A stretch of 5,401 nt of DNA from an uncultured Atopobiaceae bacterium (GTDB taxonomy: Bacteria > Actinomycetota > Coriobacteriia > Coriobacteriales > Atopobiaceae): positions 1-5,401 of the forward strand of contig CALUJT010000157.1 of NCBI GenBank assembly GCA_944321005.1, in the 5' to 3' direction. The translations under genes were made by a program, and so were the position numbers. Under the pieces are notes generated by a model that did no database searches, had not been told where the DNA came from, and worked only from the letters and a program-made list of their open reading frames with translations. Of this stretch, positions 1-5,401 are shown piece after piece. Within the stretch, counting starts at the first letter, position 1, and each line of letters opens with the position of its first letter.

Positions 1-861
1 CTCGCGGTAGACGCCCACGAGGTCGAGGCTCACGCTCGACGAGAAGACCACCTGCTGGCGGTCGTCCAGGGCGGAGATGCCGTCCAGACGCGCCTTGATG
101 CGCCCCGCCCGCTCGAAGTCGAGGTCGGCGGCAGCGGCGCGCATCTGCTCGGTGAGCTCCCCCACCACCTGCGAGCGATGCCCCTGCAGGAAGCTCTCCA
201 CCTGGCGCACGTGACGGGCGTACTCGACGGTGTCTATCATGCCGGCGCACACGCCCGGCCCGCGCCCCACGTGGTAGTCGAAGCACGGGCGGCACCTCTC
301 GGCCAGCATGAGGTTGGCCACGGCCGCCTGGTCCGGGTTCTTCTCGAGCAGGCGCCGGGCGCGCTTCCACTCCACGCAGGTGGCCATGCAGATGGGGATA
401 ACCTTGCGCAGCGTGTCTATGGTCTCGCGGGCGGCACGGGCGTCGGTGTACGGGCCGAAGTAGCGCGTGCCCTTGCGGTGCTTCTCGCGCGTGTACTTTA
501 TGGCCGGGAAGACGTCGGACTCCGTGATGGCGATGTAGGGATAGGACTTGTCGTCCTTGAAGTCAACGTTGAAGTAGGGGTGATACTGCGCGATGAGGTT
601 GCGCTCCAGCACCAGCGCCTCGTGCTCGGAGCCCACCACCACGTAGTCGAAGGACCTGACGACCTGCATCATGAGCGGGATCTTCTCGCGCTCGTCCTGC
701 AGGGTCACGTACTGGCGCATGCGGGCGCGCAGGTTCTTGGCCTTGCCCACGTAGACCACCGTGCCCCGGGCGTCCTTCCAGAGGTAGCAGCCGGGCTCGG
801 TGGGGACCTTGGCAACCTGCTCGGCAAGCGTGGGCTCCGCGCCCCGTTCCCGTTCGTCCAC
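1..861 (-). CDS. uvrC: UvrABC excinuclease subunit C, N-terminal part (3' end beyond window)
   Basis: UvrC makes the 3' and 5' incisions around a DNA lesion once UvrA and UvrB have loaded, in cytoplasmic nucleotide excision repair. The visible 287 codons (families are usually about 600-700 residues) show a GIY-YIG nuclease domain at about residues 20-100, with GCYLWKD at 24-30, YVGKAKNLRAR at 37-47 and EALVLERNLI at 81-90, whose Glu86 is the expected metal ligand. They continue with FKDDKSYPYI (101-110), RYFGPYTDA (133-141), a cysteine-containing region (158-205) and a UVR domain (about 233-267) that would contact UvrB. Start: GTG at 861-859 is directly preceded by an in-frame TAA and a G-rich possible ribosome site, and the next in-frame ATG (Met48) is inside the nuclease domain, so GTG is the only sensible start. 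Oddities: about 17 extra residues around 164-188 and a shifted cysteine pattern (see findings). The C-terminal endonuclease and HhH domains lie outside the window. Confidence 0.97.
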   Translation of the reverse strand, partial: MDERERGAEPTLAEQVAKVPTEPGCYLWKDARGTVVYVGKAKNLRARMRQYVTLQDEREKIPLMMQVVRSFDYVVVGSEHEALVLERNLIAQYHPYFNVDFKDDKSYPYIAITESDVFPAIKYTREKHRKGTRYFGPYTDARAARETIDTLRKVIPICMATCVEWKRARRLLEKNPDQAAVANLMLAERCRPCFDYHVGRGPGVCAGMIDTVEYARHVRQVESFLQGHRSQVVGELTEQMRAAAADLDFERAGRIKARLDGISALDDRQQVVFSSSVSLDLVGVYRE

Positions 862-865
862 TTAG

Positions 866-871
866 CCCCCC
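866..871 (-). promoter_or_regulatory. Possible ribosome binding site of uvrC
   Basis: A run of six G on the minus strand ends 4 nt before the GTG start of uvrC. It is only a partial match to GGAGG and sits rather close to the start, so initiation may be modest. It matters because the TAA right before the GTG (864-862) rules out any longer reading of uvrC. Confidence 0.4.
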
Positions 872-901
872 GCCGTCACGTTGCCCTCGCGTCTCGCTCC
901 C

Positions 902-907
902 AGCATA
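902..907 (-). promoter_or_regulatory. Candidate -10 element for uvrC
   Basis: The hexamer TATGCT on the minus strand lies in the only AT-richer patch (about 903-919) of the 124-nt gap upstream of uvrC. It would put a transcription start near 895 and a leader of roughly 35 nt. No convincing TTGACA-like -35 box is visible 16-18 nt further upstream, so this is a weak call based on position and a partial consensus match. The rest of the 862-985 gap holds only a short GC-rich inverted repeat near 956-971. Confidence 0.3.
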
Positions 908-985
908 CCCTCAAATCCACGGGACCGCGACGCTCCGCCGCGCCCGCGAGGCGAACCCCGGGAACCCAGGGAGAGCCGAGAAGGA

Positions 986-2203
986 CTAGCGCCCCGCGAC
1001 GCGAGCCACGATGCGGGCGATGCGCTCCGCGTCCTGGGGCGAGACGTCCGTGGGGAGCATGACGGCCCCTGCGGAGCAGCGCTCCGTGAGCGGCAGCGCC
1101 CCCGCGGCGGGAAGGCCGTAGGCACCGGAATCCAGCGCGCCGGGATAGAGCAGCGGCCGGTACCAGGGACGCGCGTAGAAGCCCGCGGCCAGGACCTCCG
1201 CCACCGCGCGGTCCGCGCGCACGGCATCCGCGAGGAACACGGGGTAGGCCAGAAGCGGCTGCGAAAACTCGGGAACGAGGGCGCGCGGGGCCTCCAGGGG
1301 CGCCGCCGCGCCGGCGGAGAGCGGCGAGGCCGCGAGCGTCCGGGTGTAGGCGCGGACGGCCTCCGAGCGCTGGACGAGCTGGGAGTCCTCCGAGGAGAGC
1401 GCCTCGAGGGCTCGCGAGCAGACCCACTCGTCCGGACGCGCCGGCGTGCCCGAGACCCTGCCCGAGCGCTCGTCGTCCGTGACGGCGGGCTCGAAGAGGC
1501 CCGCCCGCTCGAGGGCGCCGCGCAGCACGCGGGCGGCGGGGCGCGGCAGGCGGTTGAGGACGCGGATCTCGTTCCTGTAGAGGCGCGCGGCCCTTCCGCG
1601 CGCGGGCGTCATCTCGGGGAGGGCGTCGAGCGCGGACTCGACGGCCGCGCGCAGGGAGGCGTCCGCCATGCGCGGGCTCACCCAGATGGCCCCGCCGAAG
1701 CTCGTGCGGAGCATCTTCTCCACGCCGAAGGAGTGCACCGAGACGTCCGCGAGGGGCTCGCCCGCGGCGTCGCGAGCCATGCGGCCAACGCAGTGCGCGC
1801 AGTCCTCCACGAGGATCGCGCCGGCGCCGTGCGCCGCGCGCGCCAGGGCGAGGGCGTCCCCCTCGTCGATGATGCCGCAGGTGTTCTGGAGCACCACGGC
1901 CCGCACGTCCCCCGGGAGCGAGAGGCCCGCGGGGTCCACGGCGAGCGAGCGGGGCGAGAGCTCGGCGTAGACGGGGCGAAGCCCGGCGGAGACTATGGGG
2001 TCCACGGCGGTGCAGCAGGTGAAGGGCTGCGTGACCACGGAGCCCTCCCCTCCCCGCGCGCTCAGGGCCCCGAAGGCCGCCAGCATGCCGTAGCGGGCCT
2101 TGAGGGCGAGGTGCCACTCCCCCGCGCGCGTGCCCGTGCGGCGCGCGAGCTCCGCGCGCAGCTCCTCGGCGGCGGGCCCGAGGCTCTTCTCGCCCGCGCC
2201 CAT
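986..2203 (-). CDS. DegT/DnrJ/EryC1/StrS-type PLP-dependent aminotransferase, substrate unknown
   Basis: A 405-residue fold-type-I PLP enzyme, full length for the DegT/DnrJ/EryC1/StrS family, whose known members mostly aminate nucleotide-linked keto sugars. Visible landmarks are TQPFTCCTA (58-66), which corresponds to the family's substrate/cofactor loop; VEDCAH (132-137), where Asp134 should bind the pyridine nitrogen; and SFGVEK (158-163), where Lys163 should form the Schiff base, followed by SFGG (168-171). The C-terminal small domain has the usual FYARPWYRPL stretch (342-351) and a PTDVSPQDAERI ending. Oddity: the phosphate-binding segment that normally reads roughly SGTAAL is replaced by KARYGM (35-40), so this is a divergent subgroup. 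The ATG at 2203-2201 shares its A with the TGA stop of the ATP-grasp gene (TGATG), and no strong Shine-Dalgarno sequence is visible, so translation probably depends on re-initiation after that gene. The fold call is strong; the substrate is not known. Confidence 0.85.
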   Translation of the reverse strand: MGAGEKSLGPAAEELRAELARRTGTRAGEWHLALKARYGMLAAFGALSARGGEGSVVTQPFTCCTAVDPIVSAGLRPVYAELSPRSLAVDPAGLSLPGDVRAVVLQNTCGIIDEGDALALARAAHGAGAILVEDCAHCVGRMARDAAGEPLADVSVHSFGVEKMLRTSFGGAIWVSPRMADASLRAAVESALDALPEMTPARGRAARLYRNEIRVLNRLPRPAARVLRGALERAGLFEPAVTDDERSGRVSGTPARPDEWVCSRALEALSSEDSQLVQRSEAVRAYTRTLAASPLSAGAAAPLEAPRALVPEFSQPLLAYPVFLADAVRADRAVAEVLAAGFYARPWYRPLLYPGALDSGAYGLPAAGALPLTERCSAGAVMLPTDVSPQDAERIARIVARVAGR

Positions 2204-3444
2204 CAGGCGTCCAGCTCTCGGTCGCCGAAGTAGCGGCGATAGTCGTCGACGTAGCGAAGCCAGAGCTTGCCCATGGCCACCAGGCGGCGCGGGTCGCGGT
2301 CCCCCGCCCCAAAGAGCGTGGTGCCCACCTTGCCCTGGGAGATGAGCTCGAGCGCGCGGCGCTTGTCGGCGGAGTCCGGCGCGTAGCGCCTGAAGACGCT
2401 CCGGGGGATGCCGAGCCAGAGCACCTCGTCGAAGGCGCGGACGGGCTCGAGGCGCCCGCCGTCCACGAAGTCGTCCACCGCGTACTGGGCGAGGTTGTGC
2501 CCGGCGAGGGTGGCGAAGAAGCTGCTGCGCCCGGCGCGCGGGTTGACCTCGAAGAGGCGGTAGGAGCCGTCGCGCTCGTCGTACTTCATGTCTATATTGA
2601 AGAAGCCGCGGTACGGGATGCCGCGCATGAACTTCTCCACCATGTCGTAGATGCCGTCGTCGCCATAGGAGAGGATGGCGGCGTAGTTGCCGATGGCCAT
2701 GGGCGAGTAGTCCTCGAGGAGCGGGTGGCCCAGGGCTATGAGCGTGACGGTGCCGTCCCCGCGGACGTAGCCGTTGACGACGCGCATGCGGTCGTCGTTA
2801 CCGGGGACGAAGTCCTGGACGATCATCTGCCCGGGGTAGCCGGCCTCGTACACGAGGCGCGCCGTGCGCTCGAGCTGCGCGCGGTCGGAGAGGACGTAGG
2901 CCTTCTTCTGGCCCTCGAAGGGGTGGGCGCGGTAGGCCGCGGGGTCGGCCGGCTTGAGCACGTACGGGGAGCCAAACGGCAGCTCGGGCACCTCCGGCCC
3001 GGAGATGGCCACCGTGGCGGGGTGGCTCACGCCGGTCTTCTCGCACTGGCGGTAGAAGGCGGCCTTGTCCAGGAGAGCCTCGATGACCTCGGGCTCCGGG
3101 CACACGCAGGCGTAGACGGGGTCGAGCCGGTGCTTCACGCGCGCGAGGAGCAGGGCGTAGTCGTCCCCGCAGGGCACCACGAGCGCCACCTTGCCGCGGT
3201 AGCGCCCGGCGTCGGCGTTGAGCACCTCGACGAAGCGGTCGGGGTCCGAGAACTCGGGGTCTATGCGGACCTCGATGAACTTGGAGTGCGCTGTGGGCGT
3301 GAGCGGGAAGGTGCCGTAGACCACGCTCTTTGCGCCATAGCGCTCGAAGAAGGCGCGGGCCATGCCGTAGCCCGCTATCTCCGTCCCCAGGAGGATGGGC
3401 ACGAAGGGGCGGGAGGCGGGGGTCTTGGGGGCGTTCGAGGGCAT
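2203..3444 (-). CDS. ATP-grasp ligase, probable peptidoglycan cross-bridge D-aspartate ligase-like
   Basis: A 413-residue ATP-grasp enzyme, which would join a carboxylate to an amine through an acyl-phosphate while splitting ATP. Its layout and motifs resemble the D-aspartate ligases (Aslfm of Enterococcus faecium and relatives), which add D-Asp to the side-chain amine of the third stem residue of peptidoglycan precursors. N-terminal domain: FVPILLGTEIAGYGMAR (14-30). ATP-binding: VLKPAD (162-167, Lys164), HPFEGQKKAY (174-183), IVQDFVPGNDD (208-218). Catalytic/metal part: FFNIDMKYD (281-289, Asp285) and FEVNPRAGRS (298-307, Glu299, Asn301, Arg303). There is no signal peptide or membrane span, so it acts in the cytoplasm. 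The start ATG has a good GAGAGG ribosome site 8 nt upstream. The gene lies 21 nt after murJ and overlaps the aminotransferase by one base, which fits a role on lipid-linked precursor. The D-Asp substrate is inferred from family resemblance recalled from memory; another amino acid, or a non-peptidoglycan acceptor, is possible. Confidence 0.85.
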   Translation of the reverse strand: MPSNAPKTPASRPFVPILLGTEIAGYGMARAFFERYGAKSVVYGTFPLTPTAHSKFIEVRIDPEFSDPDRFVEVLNADAGRYRGKVALVVPCGDDYALLLARVKHRLDPVYACVCPEPEVIEALLDKAAFYRQCEKTGVSHPATVAISGPEVPELPFGSPYVLKPADPAAYRAHPFEGQKKAYVLSDRAQLERTARLVYEAGYPGQMIVQDFVPGNDDRMRVVNGYVRGDGTVTLIALGHPLLEDYSPMAIGNYAAILSYGDDGIYDMVEKFMRGIPYRGFFNIDMKYDERDGSYRLFEVNPRAGRSSFFATLAGHNLAQYAVDDFVDGGRLEPVRAFDEVLWLGIPRSVFRRYAPDSADKRRALELISQGKVGTTLFGAGDRDPRRLVAMGKLWLRYVDDYRRYFGDRELDA

Positions 3445-3452
3445 GCGGGTAA

Positions 3453-3458
3453 CCTCTC
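3453..3458 (-). promoter_or_regulatory. Ribosome binding site of the ATP-grasp gene
   Basis: GAGAGG on the minus strand lies 8 nt before the ATG at 3444-3442, a normal spacing. It falls within the 21-nt gap after the murJ stop, supporting this start and continued transcription from murJ. Confidence 0.7.
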
Positions 3459-3473
3459 TACTTGGCTACTTGG
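3458..3473 (-). repeat. Perfect 8-bp tandem duplication across the murJ stop codon
   Basis: CCAAGTAG occurs twice back to back on the minus strand (3473-3466 and 3465-3458). The first copy supplies the last Lys codon and the TAG stop of murJ. The second lies in the spacer just ahead of, and one base into, the ribosome site of the next gene. The unit is short, so it may be a replication-slippage scar without function. Confidence 0.75.
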
Positions 3474-5229
3474 AGAAGCGCCGTGTGACCGAGGAGATCA
3501 TGGCCGCCTCGGGCAGGCGCAGGACGACGGCGGGCACAAAGGTGACCAGGAGCGAGACCGTGCCCGCCACGGCGACGTAGGCGAAGGACTGGGCGAGAGA
3601 CCCCGTCACAGGTCCGACCACTGCCTCGAGCAGCGCGTAGACGCCGCCGCCCGCGGCGGCGCCGAGGCCGCCGAGAAGAAGGCCGAAGAAGACGCCGTGC
3701 AGGATGGTCCTGAGCTGGATGCCGTGGAGCCTCCCGCGCATCCAGACGAGCGCGCCTATGTCCGAGGCGATGTAGGACACGGCGGTGGAGGCGGCGATGG
3801 CGGGCATGCCCGCGCCCAGGCCCACGCCCACGCCCAGAACCACGGCGATCTGCCCCACGGCGCCGAGGATGCACGCCACCGCGTAGGGCTTCATGTTCAT
3901 GAGGGCCGAGCAGCTCTTCTGCATGAGGGCGAACATGCCGTAGAACGGCAGGGCCACCGCGAGGAAGCGCAGGTACTCGCTCACGAGCGCCACGCCCTCG
4001 AGGGAGAACTTGCCCGCACAGTAGATCATGTTGAGGGGCGTGCTGAAGACCATGAGGTAGAGGGCAAAGGGAATGAGGTAGAACATCATCTGGCCTATGC
4101 CCGTGGAGACCCCGCGGCGCACGGCCGGGAGGTCGTCGCGCGCGGCGTCGCGCGCGAGCTCGGTGTAGAGGGCCGTGGTGAGCGACACGGCGAGAAGGGC
4201 GTAGGGCAGCGTGTACCACAGGCGCGCGTAGGAGATGACGGAGGCGCCGGTCTCCGGCTGCACCACGAGGGCCGCGGCGTTCTGAACCGAGGTGGTGAGG
4301 AAGGTGCAGACGGTGGCAACGAGCGTGGGGATGCCCAGGGAGAGCGTCTGGCGCAGGGCGGGGTCGTGGAAGTCCACGTGCACGCGCGGGTGGATGCCGT
4401 GACGGTGCAGCGCCGGTATCTGGCACGCCATCTGCACGAACACGCCCAGCGTGGCCGAGGCCGCGAGCACGATGACGGCAAGGAGCTCATTCGCGCGCTC
4501 GAGCACCGGGAAGAGCGCGAACCCCGTGATGACGACCACGTTGTTGAGGATGGGGCCGAGGTTGCTCCAGAAGTAGTCGCGATGCGCGTTGAGCACGCCC
4601 GAGAAGACCGAGGAGAGCCCGTAGAAGAGGATCTGGAACGCGAAGAAGCGGAAGAAGAGGACCGCCGTGTCCATGCCGTCGGCGTCACCGCTCATGAACG
4701 ACTGCGTCCAGATGAAGGCCGGGGCGAAGACCGAGGCGGCGAGCGAGAGCACGCCCAGGAGGAGGAGCAGGATGCCGAGGAGGTTGCCGATGTACTCCTC
4801 CGCCCCGCGCTTTCCGCGCCTGCGGCGCACGTCCATGTAGACGGGCAGGAAGGCGGTGACGAGCATGCCGCCCATCACGAGGTCGTAGAGCATGGCGGGG
4901 AGGTTCTGCGCCACCTGGTAGGAGGTGGAGAGGAGCGAGACGCCGAGCGCCACGCCCATGACCCACGTGCGCACGAAGCCCGTGACGCGACTCACCACGA
5001 TGAGACCGGTCATCAGGCGCGCGGAGCGGCCCACGCTCTCGTAGTCGCCCGAGGAGGAGAAGTCATCGTCGTCGCCCGCGACGGGCTCGGCGTCCTTCTC
5101 GGCGTCCTTCACGATGCCGCTTGGGGCCCCCGCGGGACCGGAGAAGTGGCGTCCCGTGCCGCCGTCGCGACGCGGCGACCCCGCGCCCTCCGCGAAGTGG
5201 GCGCCGCGCGGCCTCCCCTCGCCGCTCAC
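3466..5229 (-). CDS. murJ: MurJ/MviN lipid II flippase with acidic N-terminal extension
   Basis: MurJ flips lipid II across the cytoplasmic membrane for peptidoglycan synthesis (MOP exporter superfamily, normally 14 membrane helices). The 587-residue product is mostly hydrophobic. The membrane part starts near residue 68, with SRVTGFVR (80-87) matching the family's first helix. Further landmarks are TAFLPVYMD (125-133), the GVLNAHRDYFWSNLGPILNN region (211-230) and SYARLWYTLPYALLAVSLT (333-351). Arg81, Arg87 and Arg336 align by eye with E. coli Arg18, Arg24 and Arg270, while Tyr115 stands where E. coli has Arg52. Residues 1-65 form a hydrophilic, probably disordered cytoplasmic tail with an acidic cluster DDDD (53-56). 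Start: GTG at 5229-5227, with GGGGAGAAGG just upstream and a GTGA overlap with the preceding gene. A GTG at Val40 is a weaker alternative; Met73 would cut into the first helix. The protein ends in a short basic tail (VTRRFSK), with no extra C-terminal domain such as the pseudokinase of mycobacterial MviN. Confidence 0.95.
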   Translation of the reverse strand: MSGEGRPRGAHFAEGAGSPRRDGGTGRHFSGPAGAPSGIVKDAEKDAEPVAGDDDDFSSSGDYESVGRSARLMTGLIVVSRVTGFVRTWVMGVALGVSLLSTSYQVAQNLPAMLYDLVMGGMLVTAFLPVYMDVRRRRGKRGAEEYIGNLLGILLLLLGVLSLAASVFAPAFIWTQSFMSGDADGMDTAVLFFRFFAFQILFYGLSSVFSGVLNAHRDYFWSNLGPILNNVVVITGFALFPVLERANELLAVIVLAASATLGVFVQMACQIPALHRHGIHPRVHVDFHDPALRQTLSLGIPTLVATVCTFLTTSVQNAAALVVQPETGASVISYARLWYTLPYALLAVSLTTALYTELARDAARDDLPAVRRGVSTGIGQMMFYLIPFALYLMVFSTPLNMIYCAGKFSLEGVALVSEYLRFLAVALPFYGMFALMQKSCSALMNMKPYAVACILGAVGQIAVVLGVGVGLGAGMPAIAASTAVSYIASDIGALVWMRGRLHGIQLRTILHGVFFGLLLGGLGAAAGGGVYALLEAVVGPVTGSLAQSFAYVAVAGTVSLLVTFVPAVVLRLPEAAMISSVTRRFSK

Positions 5230-5401
5230 GCGTCCTTCTCCCCGTCCGCACGGGAGCGCACCTTGGCGCGAAGCCTCTTGGCGGCGACCAGCGCGCCATA
5301 GAGGCGCGGGCGGAGCGGGAGGTCGCGGTCGGGCGCGACGGGCGCGGTCTCCTTGGAGAACTTGGTCTTGAACTTGTTGAGCGAGAGCATCTCGGGGAAG
5401 C
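5226..5401 (-). CDS. 3' end of an unidentified gene upstream of murJ
   Basis: The last 57 codons before a TGA at 5228-5226 are open to the window edge, in a frame beginning at 5399. The peptide begins FPEMLSLNKFKTKF and ends LRAKVRSRADGEKDA. It has many Lys and Arg residues, a short hydrophobic patch (LYGALVAA) and no recognisable motif or membrane span. Its stop overlaps the GTG start of murJ as GTGA, so the two are probably co-transcribed and translationally coupled. Composition matches the neighbours, supporting real coding. I cannot assign a family from this tail. A soluble enzyme or envelope-related transferase would fit the context, but nothing in the sequence shows it. An in-frame ATG at 5390-5388 could in principle start a tiny gene, but it lacks a clear ribosome site. 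Confidence 0.65.
   Translation of the reverse strand, partial: FPEMLSLNKFKTKFSKETAPVAPDRDLPLRPRLYGALVAAKRLRAKVRSRADGEKDA
5234..5243 (-). promoter_or_regulatory. Ribosome binding site of murJ
   Basis: GGGGAGAAGG on the minus strand contains GGAG ending 9 nt before the GTG start at 5229. It lies inside the end of the upstream gene and decides for this start over the in-frame GTG at Val40, which has no similarly placed site. The long N-terminal tail is therefore likely to be translated. Confidence 0.65.

Noticed and set aside
956..971. Hairpin after the aminotransferase as an intrinsic terminator
   Set aside because: The stem is only six pairs with one wobble on the minus strand and a 4-nt loop, and no T run follows. 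In DNA this GC-rich such short stems are common by chance.
178..1062. A 294-codon plus-strand open frame across uvrC
   Set aside because: The minus strand encodes unmistakable UvrC. This frame is its in-register complement and runs through the intergenic gap without any sign of its own.
881..2233. A 450-codon plus-strand open frame across the aminotransferase gene
   Set aside because: It is in codon register with the aminotransferase on the other strand, is dominated by Arg, Gly, Ala and Glu, and has no recognisable family.
2203..3444. D-Ala-D-Ala ligase or carbamoyl-phosphate synthase-like function for the ATP-grasp protein
   Set aside because: The length and the HPFEGQKKAY, IVQDFVPG and FEVNPRAGRS set fit the D-aspartate-ligase-like group better, and the motifs typical of Ddl proteins are not seen.
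2497..5301. A 934-codon open frame on the plus strand across the ATP-grasp and murJ genes
   Set aside because: It is in exact codon register with two clearly recognisable minus-strand genes. Its product is rich in His, Glu, Gly, Val and Ala with no domain, as expected for the complement of GC-rich coding sequence.
5226..5390. A small complete gene starting at the in-frame ATG at 5390
   Set aside because: No clear ribosome site precedes the ATG and the frame stays open to the window edge, so the C-terminal end of a longer gene is more likely.

Overview
The window is about 5.4 kb of very GC-rich, tightly packed bacterial DNA. All five genes I can support lie on the minus strand. In transcription order (from high to low coordinate) they are: the 3' end of an unidentified gene (5401-5226); murJ, the lipid II flippase (5229-3466); an ATP-grasp ligase resembling the D-aspartate ligases that build peptidoglycan cross-bridges (3444-2203); a PLP-dependent DegT/DnrJ/EryC1/StrS-type aminotransferase (2203-986); and, after a 124-nt gap, the 5' part of uvrC (861 to beyond position 1). 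Composition, codon use and gene types suggest a high-GC Actinomycetota. An anaerobic Coriobacteriia (Olsenella/Atopobium/Collinsella type) is my best guess, by inference from general resemblance and not from any marker gene.

The first four genes look like one operon. The unidentified gene and murJ overlap in a GTGA arrangement, murJ and the ATP-grasp gene are 21 nt apart with a good Shine-Dalgarno sequence, and the ATP-grasp gene and the aminotransferase overlap by one base in TGATG. MurJ moves lipid-linked peptidoglycan precursor across the membrane. The ATP-grasp protein would add an amino acid, most plausibly D-Asp, to the stem peptide before or around flipping. The aminotransferase is tied to the ligase by translational coupling, but its substrate is unknown. 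This set reads as a cell-envelope module. uvrC (nucleotide excision repair) is probably a separate transcription unit, with a weak candidate promoter in the 862-985 gap.

I see no mobile element, CRISPR array, RNA gene or phage gene. The points most worth a second look are a rearranged cysteine set with an insertion in the UvrC region that normally holds an Fe-S cluster, the coupled ligase/aminotransferase pair next to murJ, and a MurJ with a 65-residue acidic N-terminal tail that lacks one of the arginines known to be essential in E. coli. All three complete genes also appear to avoid TTA, CTA and TCA codons, which leaves long but spurious open frames on the plus strand.
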